DNA of 64,000 nucleotides from DATJGR01 sp963812255 (GCA_963812255.1 CAWEUM010000002.1:372001-436000); one strand, 5' to 3'. Positions 16,975 to 24,489 are shown, counted from the first letter of the stretch. The notes: generated from the sequence alone by a model not told the origin. Numbers and translations are program-made.

Positions 16975-18117
16975 TCACGGACTCTGTGTTGCGTTTGCGC
17001 AGGAATGTTGGAACACCGTCTCCAGCGATCTCAGCATCAGCTGCGCGGGTCTGACGTTTTCCAAGTAGTAGAGAAAGTTATCCTTGCGCATTGCACTTGC
17101 CATCTGCGCATCATTGAGCAGCTCGTTGCATGCGCGAACACATTCTTCCGGCGTACGAAAAGCCAGATAGTGCTTTCGCTCGCGCAACGGCACCGGCATT
17201 TCGTACGTCAACGGTTCGCTGACGATGCACCGCGATCCCGCCATGTACTCTGGGATCTTCCAACTGGTCGAATCATGAAGGCCAGCGGTATTCACGTTTA
17301 TTAGACACGTCTTGCTGAGTGCCAGATGCCCTAGCAGGCCAGGGTCGTCAGGAAACATACAATCGGGATAGGTTTCCTCAGCAAACTGCGATGGCCGCAA
17401 TCCCCCGATGAAACGATCGCCGAAGTGACTCCGCAGCGCCCGAATTGTGGCCACTCTCAGGCCGTTGATCTCATCCGAACGCCCAGATCGATACGTATCT
17501 GGCGCCTCCTGCGGGCCGTATACACGGGTGCGATAGAAGATCATTGGCCGTGTCGACACATCGGACGCTACTTCAAACTCATCCACGAATGGCGGCAGAT
17601 TTCCGAAACCAGCGTAGCCGTTGCGTCTAATGAGCAGTTTGGTCGGGCTCGCCAGCACCTTCGCAAATGTCCTTATCGGCGTCCGCGCAATCGCACCACT
17701 ATTTGAGTGGAGAGCCAATACCCGTTTGAAACATGAAATGAGCGATTCATTGCGGCTCATGCATCCGTAGTGGAGACCCAGCGGCACCACCTTCCTACGC
17801 AGGTCAGTGGGGAGCTGGTGGACGTAAGTACCGCGATAGCTTCGCTTGAAGTACACATCTGCCACCGCCAGATCGTCGATCGATGCAATGTCGTGCCAAT
17901 CAGCCGGATCAATGCAGACTTTTATCGGCCGCGACGTGCGGGCGACCTCCACCTCGAGCCAGAGGATGGCCTCATTGTTAATGGGACGGTTCCCGTGTGC
18001 ACGGCGCCGGCCATATCGAAGGTCAACGACGCCGGCGACTTGCAGGTCGTACAGCCCGGCGTAGAACTCCGCTACATAGTCGGAGCTCGACTCCGGGTAC
18101 ACGGTCACTACGTACAC
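16975..18117 (-). CDS. Glycosyltransferase-like protein
   Basis: A 380-residue cytoplasmic protein, no signal peptide. The C-terminal half (about 265-365) shows the pattern of GT-B nucleotide-sugar binding domains of the CgeB/exostosin-like type: LLGHLALSKTCLINVNTAGL, then TSWKIPEYMAGSRCIVSEPL and HYLAFRTPEECVRACNELL. The N-terminal half has Rossmann-like features but no diagnostic motif. It is immediately upstream of the GDP-mannose 3,5-epimerase gene, so a role in using GDP-galactose or gulose is a reasonable inference. Like its partner it has lower GC than the surrounding chromosome. Confidence 0.7.
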   Translation of the reverse strand: MYVVTVYPESSSDYVAEFYAGLYDLQVAGVVDLRYGRRRAHGNRPINNEAILWLEVEVARTSRPIKVCIDPADWHDIASIDDLAVADVYFKRSYRGTYVHQLPTDLRRKVVPLGLHYGCMSRNESLISCFKRVLALHSNSGAIARTPIRTFAKVLASPTKLLIRRNGYAGFGNLPPFVDEFEVASDVSTRPMIFYRTRVYGPQEAPDTYRSGRSDEINGLRVATIRALRSHFGDRFIGGLRPSQFAEETYPDCMFPDDPGLLGHLALSKTCLINVNTAGLHDSTSWKIPEYMAGSRCIVSEPLTYEMPVPLRERKHYLAFRTPEECVRACNELLNDAQMASAMRKDNFLYYLENVRPAQLMLRSLETVFQHSCANATQSP

Positions 18118-18354
18118 GCGCGTGTCACCTAATTTGCTTTGGTTGTAGTCATTGCGATGACTCGGAACATGTGGTGGCAGCTCGCCTTCGTTGGCGACTT
18201 CACCGGACGCAAAGATTTGGGCCTGATGACCCCAGTAATCTACGCACCTGATGACCGCCGCGTCATCCTATCAGTGGCACACGCTAATGCTGCGTGGTTG
18301 AGAAGGGGGCACGTTGTAGGAGCCCGTTTACAAATAAGTTGGCGGCGAACAGAT

Positions 18355-18443
18355 CCTGTCGCGGACCCGATGGGACCCGTCGTTCCCGAAATCGGGGTGT
18401 GCGGGGGTCGTGTTCGTAAGAAAGGTCGCGATGTGGGACCCCC
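18355..18443. repeat. 90-bp dispersed repeat, copy A
   Basis: The copy begins CCTGTCGCGGACCCGATGGG and contains CCCGAAATCGGGGTGTGC in its middle and a GGGACCCC box near its end. It matches copy B (22217-22305) at most positions; copy C (23510-23612) is more diverged. Several nested inverted repeats are present, for example CCCGA-AA-TCGGG. Confidence 0.75.
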
Positions 18444-18554
18444 TCAGGATTTTGTTGGAACATCCTCTACGCAGTTGTGCCCGCCATGACAAACGATGCA
18501 GGACCCTCGGAGAAGCGAAAACTAGCCCTGGCACCTATCAGCGCCCCCTAGTGG

Positions 18555-18614
18555 AGTTGTTTGAACAACTTCCTACGCAGTACGCGTAGTCTAGATTTGC
18601 ACCCTTCGGTGCAA
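18555..18614. repeat. Three consecutive perfect hairpins
   Basis: AGTTGTT-TG-AACAACT (18555-18570), CTACGC-AGTAC-GCGTAG (18573-18589) and TTGCACC-CTTC-GGTGCAA (18597-18614) follow each other within 60 bases. No poly-T run follows, so simple termination is unlikely. They may mark a mobile-element end or a structured RNA. Confidence 0.6.
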
Positions 18615-18857
18615 GTTTGGACGACAAACATTCTCGCGCGATGCAGATTTAGTGACTATCGGTTTTAAGCAGGTTAGGAGCAGCGTGTATCTAGTATCGT
18701 TCGAACTATCGGATACCGAACGACGACGCCCTGTCGCTACGCGGTTTGCGTTGCTTGGAAGGGAAGCGAATCAGGTCGGTGAAAGTGGTGAGGTTGATCC
18801 GATTCGAAAGTGCGATGCAGGAATTCATTTCTTTGTGATCTGGCTGACGCCAATGGT

Positions 18858-20165
18858 TTACGAAGGTGCGACCCGGGTGGCGATAGAGGCCTGCCACGGC
18901 CACTTCATCGGACCCTCGTACGTCACGCGGTCATAGCCGGTCGCGCCGGGTTGGTCGAAACGCAGAGTGATTTCCGGGTCGTCGACGCACTGAAACTCCG
19001 TCGGAGTGAAGGGCTCAAATCGGCTGTTCGGGACTGGGAACGGGGCGGTGAGCAACCCGTCATCCGCTACGAACGTCCACGGCGCGTACCATGGCACCAA
19101 CTCCGATTGGTACGAACCCGCGCAGCGCGCGACCTCTTCGGCTGTAACGGAGATGCGTGGACGCGCAACGAGATCGGGCAGGTCGAGCGCCCGACGCGCG
19201 AGGACCAGATGAGCTTGCTCGACTGGGAAAGTATCCAGATTGGAGAGAACCACCACAGTCAGGTCATCTTCTTGGAAGTGGGTCATGATCGCCGCGAAGC
19301 CATTGATGCCGCCCAAGTGCGTGATCGCAATCCGGTCCCTGAATTTCAAATAGTTGAGGCCGAAGCAGTATTCGCTCAGCGAGCCATTGTTTAGCCGAGT
19401 GGGCTGGATCATCGACGCATAGGATTGTGTCGACACGACTCGACCGCTCCGAAGCGCGTGCCCCCACGTCACGAGATCGACCACGGTTGAGCCTAATCCG
19501 CCTGCCGCGTGCGGAAGCGTCATCGACATCATGGGCGTGTTCTGAATCCCTTTGGCGCCGACGCTGTAACCTCTCGCTCGCTTGGCGACGATCGGTTCGT
19601 CGTAGAGATATCGCGTCTGCCGCATGCCGAGCGGCCGGAAGAATCGCTCCAGCAGGAATGTCCTGTATGCCATCCCAGACAACGCTTCGATGACAGCGCC
19701 GAGGAGCACGTAGCCCGAGTTGGAGTAGACATAGCGATCTCCCGGTGCGAAGTCGGGTGGTAGATTCTTGAAGAGCCGGATCACCTCGCTCAACGTCAAG
19801 TCGGTCCGCTCTGGGAAGCTTGGCAGTGTGTTGAAGTTTGGGATCCCGGAGGTGTGGTTCAGCAGGTGTCGGATCGTGACGCGGCGTTCCTGCGCCGGAT
19901 AGTCGGAGAGCACCGATTGGATACTGTCATCAAGAGCGAGCTTCCGTTCTTCCACGAGAAGCATGATTGCGGCGGCCGTGAATTGCTTGGTGACCGAGCC
20001 GATTCGAAAGACGGTGTCCGGGGTGATTGCAGTTCCCCACTCGACGTCGGCGAGACCATGGCCCGCGAGGTACGGCGCTTGATTCCCATGGTGCACGGCT
20101 ACGGCTACGCCGGGTCCGCCACGGGCGATTAAGCCGTCCATCGCTGCTTCGAACTTGCGGTTCAT
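18858..20165 (-). CDS. Beta-lactamase-fold serine hydrolase
   Basis: A 435-residue class C beta-lactamase-like protein with S57-V-T-K60, Y147-S-N149 (in YVYSNSGYVLLG) and a late HLGGINGF replacing the KTG box. A C-terminal domain of about 100 residues (from about 340) resembles the lipocalin-like DUF3471-type extension common in these esterases/peptidases. No signal peptide: the N terminus MNRKFEAAMDGLIARG is soluble, so the protein appears cytoplasmic, which is unusual for the family. A GNAT remnant lies 114 bases upstream. The substrate is unknown. Confidence 0.85.
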   Translation of the reverse strand: MNRKFEAAMDGLIARGGPGVAVAVHHGNQAPYLAGHGLADVEWGTAITPDTVFRIGSVTKQFTAAAIMLLVEERKLALDDSIQSVLSDYPAQERRVTIRHLLNHTSGIPNFNTLPSFPERTDLTLSEVIRLFKNLPPDFAPGDRYVYSNSGYVLLGAVIEALSGMAYRTFLLERFFRPLGMRQTRYLYDEPIVAKRARGYSVGAKGIQNTPMMSMTLPHAAGGLGSTVVDLVTWGHALRSGRVVSTQSYASMIQPTRLNNGSLSEYCFGLNYLKFRDRIAITHLGGINGFAAIMTHFQEDDLTVVVLSNLDTFPVEQAHLVLARRALDLPDLVARPRISVTAEEVARCAGSYQSELVPWYAPWTFVADDGLLTAPFPVPNSRFEPFTPTEFQCVDDPEITLRFDQPGATGYDRVTYEGPMKWPWQASIATRVAPS

Positions 20166-20279
20166 GGTTTCGGGTCCTATGTGAGGGCGTAATCATAGTC
20201 GGTGTCTTCCACGAGTCGAAATCGGGGCTTGCTAAGCGCAATAGGCTCTTGGATGTCCGTCCTTCGCTGCTTACTCGTC

Positions 20280-20547
20280 TCATCTGATCCATTCTTCGCG
20301 TAGCAAACCGAACACCGCTTCGTCGCGGAATCGGCCCTTGACGAATTGATTGCTCCGCAAAGTGCCTTCTCGCGCTCATCTCGGCAACGAATCTTTCTGC
20401 ATCGGATGGCGTGAAATTCGAGGGCACGCTGGCGTTAAATCGCTCCCACCCCGAATCGCTGCTCCAGTACGCGAAGACGGCGCTCGCATCTTCCTTCGTG
20501 AAAGGCCTCAGCGTCAGATTGGCCGTATCGAACCGATCTAGATTCAT
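20280..20547 (-). pseudogene. GNAT acetyltransferase with an internal deletion
   Basis: The 5' part from ATG 20547 encodes a RimJ/RimL-type start, LTLRPFTKEDASAVFAYW and then FTPSDAERFVAEMSAR. About 60 residues later in a normal protein, the C-terminal end appears directly in another frame: LRSNQFVKGRFRDEAVFGLL followed by REEWIR and a TGA at 20280. The whole acetyl-CoA-binding middle is missing. The join lies near 20365-20380. This is a clean internal deletion with loss of frame. Confidence 0.7.
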
Positions 20548-20755
20548 CTCGACAGCATTTCGTCACCTGACGCGAAGAGCCACAACAGGAAGGTGGCTGA
20601 CCCGATCATGCTGCCGTCTCGGGTGCCGTCCGACCAGTCCACATACCTCAACGCTCTCAAACGTCGTGGTTCATCGCTCCTCACACCATCCACTGTTACT
20701 ACAAAGCTTGACGGAGCCCCTCAGGGCGTGAGTTAGGCCGCTCCGCTCCACCGCC
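20548..20755. other. Gap between the TIR gene and the GNAT remnant
   Basis: About 200 bases without a gene. A GTTAGGC heptamer lies at about 20731-20737, roughly 20 bases past the TIR stop codon, preceded by the small hairpin GCCC-CTCA-GGGC. Confidence 0.35.
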
Positions 20756-21580
20756 TTACAGAATGCTGTCCATGATGCCTCTCGCAACTTCGAGGGACGC
20801 TTGATCGCGATCAGCCCACTGTGAAAGCGGTACGCCATTTCGAGGGAACCCCTGCAGCTCACCGAATGGCGTGACAATCCAATCGCAAGGCCGCAGGAAC
20901 ACCGGAATCACTCGAGCCGAGTCCTGCCAGTGGCGACGAAGGGCGATCTGGCCCTCAATCTCGTAGCAGTAGCGAGAAGCAAGGAAATGTGGGCTCACGA
21001 ACAAGAGGATGACGTGCGCTCTCTCAATTCGTTCGTCGATGCGGCGCCTCCATTCGTCACCGCCAGGGATCATTCTGTCGTGCCACTTAACAATCTCGCC
21101 AATGCGCTCGCGCACAACAAGCTGAAGCCTGACGGTGTCCATGAGACCTTCATCTTCATGCGCATATGAGAAAAAGACCTCAACAGGTCGTTCCGTTGTA
21201 CGAAAGAGCACACGGGGGGCATCAGGCTGGGCCGCTGCTTCCGGACGCCCCTCAGTTGACCGTGAGTTCGCACACAATCGGGCTGCGATCGTTCGACAAG
21301 CGTCCGTCCCCAGATGGCCTGGCCGGTACGACTCAGCGTACTCGATCAATTCTGTGACGATCACTCCGACCGATTCGTTTGAGGCATGCGCGAAGAAACT
21401 GCGCATACGGTTTGCCTTCGAGCCACTATGTCCGGCGACGTATGGAGAGCCGTCGATTTCGATGCCGAACTCCCGAAAGAACGCTGCGAACGTGCGATCG
21501 CTGAAATTGAGGACATGGCCGTTTCCCATCTCTAGGAATTCCTCCAAGACATTGCGCTCCCTGAGTCTCAGTGTGGCCAT
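20756..21580 (-). CDS. TIR-domain protein with an N-terminal defence-type domain
   Basis: A 274-residue protein. The C-terminal TIR domain (about 131-270) opens with VEVFFSYAHEDE, has WHDRMIPGGDEWRRRI (166-181), and the box SPHFLASRYCYEIE, in which E209 is the likely catalytic glutamate of TIR NAD-cleaving enzymes. The N-terminal part (1-85) reads FLEMGNGHVLNFSDRTFAAF then SGSKANRMRSFF, a small helical domain that recurs in front of Abi-type and TIR effectors. By analogy it would sense infection and trigger NAD+ depletion; that is inference. The gene stands alone: no associated sensor or cyclic-nucleotide synthase is visible, and it is flanked by short TAAC-core repeats. Confidence 0.8.
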   Translation of the reverse strand: MATLRLRERNVLEEFLEMGNGHVLNFSDRTFAAFFREFGIEIDGSPYVAGHSGSKANRMRSFFAHASNESVGVIVTELIEYAESYRPGHLGTDACRTIAARLCANSRSTEGRPEAAAQPDAPRVLFRTTERPVEVFFSYAHEDEGLMDTVRLQLVVRERIGEIVKWHDRMIPGGDEWRRRIDERIERAHVILLFVSPHFLASRYCYEIEGQIALRRHWQDSARVIPVFLRPCDWIVTPFGELQGFPRNGVPLSQWADRDQASLEVARGIMDSIL

Positions 21581-21604
21581 GTGGGTATGCCTCTGGAGAG
21601 CCGC

Positions 21605-21634
21605 CTAACAACACTTGCACGTCAAAGTATCGCA
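21605..21634. repeat. 30-bp intergenic repeat, copy 2
   Basis: Matches 11692-11721 at 26 of 30 positions. It starts 24 bases upstream of the TIR gene's start codon and includes GCCTAAC at 21603-21609. Confidence 0.6.
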
Positions 21635-21860
21635 AAGAAATACGAGGGCGCGTCGTCTGTCCCTGAACTATGCATCCTCGGCGTTGCTTGTTCGAGGATC
21701 AGGCAGCGTGAGCGGGTAGCTGCCCCGAGATGGAGATGGCGCGACTACGCATGGAAGCGGAACCTAGTGTTGCGCCTTGATGTGCTGGGCCATCAACGAG
21801 ACTGATAGGTGTCGTTGCCGAACGTCCAGGGTGTGCTGCCGTTCGCATGGAGGACCACCG

Positions 21861-22166
21861 ATGCATTTCATTTTCGAAGTTCACATCAAGCCTGGCTACA
21901 CGGCCGAGCAGTACGCGGCCGCCTGGGTTGCCGCGAGCAAGCTGATTCAACGCGCATCCGGTGCGCGTGGTACACGTCTGCATCGCAAAATCGGCGACCC
22001 CAACTCGCTGCTGGCGATAGCAACGTGGGATTCGAAGGCGAGTCGCGATGCGATGGAAGCGAATGTGGATGCCCGGATTCAAGAGATCATTGCGAGCCAG
22101 GCCGAGTTCGTCGACGTGAGAGTGATCGGTGAGTTCGCGGCACCGGAGTGGGTCGTAGAGCCATGA
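21861..22166 (+). CDS. Antibiotic-biosynthesis-monooxygenase-like (ABM) domain protein
   Basis: From ATG 21861, behind ATGGAGGACC, the 101-residue protein starts MHFIFEVHIKPGYTAEQYAA and shows the ferredoxin-like dimeric barrel pattern: a first strand, a helix (WVAASKLIQRA), GTRLHRKIGDPN, LLAIATWDSKASRDAM and a final VIGEFAAPEW. These proteins bind small molecules or act as cofactor-free oxygenases. The earlier ATG at 21777 would add a stretch with no similarity and is rejected. It lies between the TIR gene and repeat copy B. Confidence 0.8.
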   Translation: MHFIFEVHIKPGYTAEQYAAAWVAASKLIQRASGARGTRLHRKIGDPNSLLAIATWDSKASRDAMEANVDARIQEIIASQAEFVDVRVIGEFAAPEWVVEP

Positions 22167-22216
22167 CGGCTTCGGCGCGCTTGCATATGTCGAAGTTAAC
22201 GACTGCGAGGCACCGC

Positions 22217-22305
22217 CCTGTCACGGACCCGATGGGACCCATCGCGCCCGAAATCGGGGTGTGCCGGGGTCGAATCTGTTAGAAAACGCCGCGATCTGGA
22301 ACCCC
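22217..22305. repeat. 90-bp dispersed repeat, copy B
   Basis: Begins CCTGTCACGGACCCGATGGG, contains the perfect inverted repeat CGATGGG-A-CCCATCG and the CCCGAAATCGGG hairpin, and ends with GGAACCCC. It is followed by GCCGATTCACACC, which also follows copy C. It lies downstream of the ABM gene. Confidence 0.75.
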
Positions 22306-22345
22306 TATGCCGATTCACACCGCTCACAGCACCGTTCACGCATTC

Positions 22346-22372
22346 AAAAAGGGGCAATGTTGTCCCCTTTTT
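22346..22372 (-). terminator. Rho-independent terminator
   Basis: A perfect stem AAAAAGGGG (22346-22354) / CCCCTTTTT (22364-22372) with a nine-base loop. On the reverse strand the T-run follows the stem, fitting termination of the small gene whose TAA overlaps the stem at 22371. The symmetrical A/T tracts would also allow termination of forward transcripts. Confidence 0.85.
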
Positions 22373-22598
22373 ACGTCTTCTTGGCGGCGCGGCGCTTGCG
22401 CATCCGCTCACGCTGATATGCCTTCTTGTCGAATGCAGCCTGGTCGTCCTCGACGTCACGCGCGGCCATGCCCGACAGCCTGCCGAGGGCGTTGTCGACC
22501 CGTGCTGCCTGAGCGCGCGACAATCCTTCCAGCGCGTCGACCCGTGCCTTAAGCATGGCGATCTCGGCGAGCATTTCTTGCAGGCACTCCAGTCTCAT
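22371..22598 (-). CDS. Small coiled-coil protein
   Basis: From ATG 22598 the protein has 75 residues: a leucine-rich heptad region (LQEMLAEIAMLKARVDALEG, then AQAARVDNALGRL) followed by an acidic turn and a very basic end (KKAYQRERMRKRRAAKKT). The frame is open upstream to 22811, but those residues are of poor composition and are left out. The stop codon runs straight into a strong terminator, supporting a real transcript. Family unknown; a small nucleic-acid-binding or element-encoded accessory protein is possible. Confidence 0.5.
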   Translation of the reverse strand: MRLECLQEMLAEIAMLKARVDALEGLSRAQAARVDNALGRLSGMAARDVEDDQAAFDKKAYQRERMRKRRAAKKT

Positions 22599-22918
22599 CG
22601 GCGACGATCTCAGCTTCAATCGTCGAGCCAGGGTGCGCGTGGGTATGGTCGAGGCAGAAGGAAGCGTACGATCCAGCTTTTCTCGAGTTCGTCGATCGTC
22701 TTGCGGGTGCGGCGGCTCAGCGATCCAATGCTCAGTCAGTTTTCGACACAGCCGCCTTAGTAGCACACAGCTCGGGTTGTTCGCGGCGTTGCTCCAGACC
22801 AACGCGGACATTTTCGTCGTGCAGGAAGTGAGCCCGCTTCCGAGCTTCAGTCTGCCTGACCATTCCCTGATGGCGCGTCCCGTTCTACCCTCTCCCCATC
22901 CACACAGGAGGGGATGCG

Positions 22919-23426
22919 ATGAACTGGGACGCGATTGGGGGCGGTTGGGGAGATGATCGGCGCGCTGGCGGTGGTCGTGACGTTGGCCTATCTGGCGTTG
23001 CAGATCAGAGCATCGACAAGAGAGTCGGAAGCGAATCTCTACACCATAAGCTCAGGGCAGAACAACGAATTTCGCGGTCAGTTCATGGAGCACGCCGACG
23101 TGTGGGTAAAGGGGAATGCCGGTGGCGAATTGAGTGCGTCAGAGCAGTTTGTGTTCGAAGAGCTTGTGCAGTTGTGTGCTCTCAACCATTTCTTTGCGTT
23201 TCGTAGAAGTGTGGCGCAGGCCACTGGTCGCCAAGGGATTCACGTTACTGCTTTGGCGCTGTTCTTACAAACGTATCCTGCCGCGTACACCATCTGGCGG
23301 ACACAGCTGGAAGCGTCGCTGATGGCGAGGCAACGCCTCGGCGTATCAGTGGAGGACGATTGGGCACGCCGTGTTACCGAAGCCGTCGCGACGCTGGAGG
23401 GGATGGAGGAACCCGCTGCGGCGTGA
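22919..23426 (+). pseudogene. Frameshifted copy 5 of the small membrane-anchored family
   Basis: ATG 22919 follows an AGGAGGGGATGCG site and encodes MNWDAIG before the frame is lost in a run of five G (22937-22941). Removing one G restores the family start AVGEMIGALAVVVTLAYLAL, and the rest is open to 23426 with QIRASTRESEA and a helical C-terminal domain. TTG 22935 would give a shortened in-frame protein. A one-base indel in a G-run can be a sequencing error, a decaying gene or a phase-variable switch. Confidence 0.75.
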
Positions 23427-23509
23427 GGCATGCCGGAGTCAACTACACCGACAAGCTGTTGGCGTAGCCCGTGCCACCACCCGGGATTGCTGTCGGTCGA
23501 CGCCACCAC

Positions 23510-23612
23510 CCTGTACGGACCCGAATGGGACCAGTCGCCTTCGAAATCGGGGTGTGCCCGGTCCGGCCTATTAGGAAAAGCTTCGACCCGAGACCCCTTT
23601 GCCGATTCACAC
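23510..23612. repeat. 90-bp dispersed repeat, copy C (diverged)
   Basis: Shares GGACCCGA-TGGGACC, TCGAAATCGGGGTGTGC, the TTAGGAAAA tract and GACCCC with copies A and B, plus GCCGATTCACACC with copy B. It carries more substitutions and small indels than the other two. It separates paralogue copy 5 from the integrase remnant. Confidence 0.6.
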
Positions 23613-23660
23613 CTTCATTCAGGATCGAGCTAGGCCTTTCTTCATGGCTCGTTGCTCGTG

Positions 23661-23706
23661 GTCGACAGTAGGTGTCGACACGCTATGTGTCGACAGGTGT
23701 CGATCG
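23661..23706. repeat. Cluster of TGTCGACA palindromes
   Basis: Four GTCGA-type boxes occur in 46 bases: GTCGAC (23661-23666), TGTCGACA (23673-23680), TGTCGACA (23688-23695) and TGTCGATC (from 23698). The spacing of the middle boxes is 15 bases. It may be an operator array or recombinase-binding sites within the truncated integrase region. Confidence 0.5.
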
Positions 23707-23816
23707 TCATACCGACTGGGCGACGATTGCCCGGTGCTCCAACGGTGGGAGAGGTGCCGGCAGTGGCTATCGTGGCGCCTTTTCCGGCGGCCGCCAGCCA
23801 ATCTGGAACGCACACG

Positions 23817-23850
23817 GTGGCCCAACCTCCTGTGTGGCCCAACCTCCTGT
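23817..23850. repeat. 17-bp tandem duplication
   Basis: GTGGCCCAACCTCCTGT occurs twice without gap (23817-23833 and 23834-23850), inside the degenerate tail of the integrase remnant. It fits replication slippage in DNA no longer under coding selection. Confidence 0.85.
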
Positions 23851-24345
23851 AAGGGCAAAGTGATGCCACGCTTCTCGGCGACAACCTTACGAACGATTGA
23901 TGCGAATCTATCCTCCACTGTTCTGATTTCCACGCGTATCTGCGCCAACCGCGTGTTTGCGCGAACGTGGCCGTTCGCGGCTTTGGTGGCTTTCCGATGT
24001 TCCCCCGGATCGACGCCTTCGGCCAACAGCCTCCGCGCGTCGTCACGTCGATCTCTGGCGAACTTCAGCCCCACATCCGGATAGACGCCCAACGACAGCC
24101 GCTTCTCCTTGCCAGCGACCCGATACTTCAATCGCCACCACTTGCCGCCAGCAGGTGCGACTTCGAGATACAGGCCGCCACCGTCGAACAGCTTGATGGG
24201 TTTCTTGGCGGGCTTGATCTTGCGAATCGCGGTGTCTGTCAGAGGCATTGGGGGCAACTGGTACTGAGGCTGCGTCGGTTGCCCCCTATGTTGCCCCCAC
24301 CGGATGCCGGATCGCAATGTTCTCATCTGGATTGCGTTGGACAAC

Positions 24346-24380
24346 AAAAAAGGCCAGAAGCCTTATGTTTGCTGGGCCTT
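24346..24380 (-). terminator. Probable rho-independent terminator after tRNA-Ala
   Basis: AAGGCCAG (24350-24357) pairs with CTGGGCCTT (24372-24380), with one bulged G. On the reverse strand the hairpin is followed by six T (24346-24351). It lies 34 bases beyond the tRNA 3' end and just ahead of the integrase start. Two near-identical GGAYTGCGTTGGA boxes (about 24330 and 24394) flank it and could be integrase arm sites. Confidence 0.65.
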
Positions 24381-24413
24381 ACGGACTTGGTTGGACTGCG
24401 TTGGATCGGGCAT

Positions 24414-24489
<76 letters not shown>

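Larger units (their letters stand above)
18118..18857. other. 740-base non-coding stretch rich in repeats and hairpins
   Basis: No gene is supported here. The region holds copy A of the 90-bp dispersed repeat (18355-18443), a pair of imperfect direct repeats sharing CTACGCAGT (about 18454-18476 and 18557-18582), and three adjacent perfect hairpins (18555-18614). Short open frames crossing it follow the repeat and are not credible genes. Confidence 0.5.
23619..24248 (-). pseudogene. Truncated P4-type tyrosine integrase (DUF4102 arm-binding domain)
   Basis: From ATG 24248 the protein starts MPLTDTAIRKIKPAKKPIKL, then FDGGGLYLEVAPAGGKWWRL and SLGVYPDVGLKFAR, and reaches EGVDPGEHRKATKAAN near residue 92. 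This is a complete DUF4102 N-terminal domain of P4-type integrases. After about 23970 the similarity stops: the core-binding and catalytic domains with the R-H-R-Y residues are absent, and the remaining frame to 23619 is unrelated sequence. The gene reads away from the 3' end of tRNA-Ala, 166 bases off, the standard position for an integrase at its attachment site. It marks the right end of an island that can no longer excise by itself. Confidence 0.8.

Noticed and set aside
18652..18936. Forward open frame in the repeat-rich gap
   Set aside because: No similarity, poor composition, and it overlaps the 3' end of the serine hydrolase gene.
22196..22459. Reverse frames reading through the 90-bp repeat with a shared peptide (TPAHPDFG-type)
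   Set aside because: The conserved peptide is explained by the repeated DNA (copies A and B); the frames differ in ends and overlap a real small gene, so a coding repeat is not supported.
22935..23426. Intact short version of paralogue copy 5 from TTG 22935
   Set aside because: The strong ribosome-binding site and family N terminus belong to ATG 22919; the TTG lies inside the run where frame was lost.
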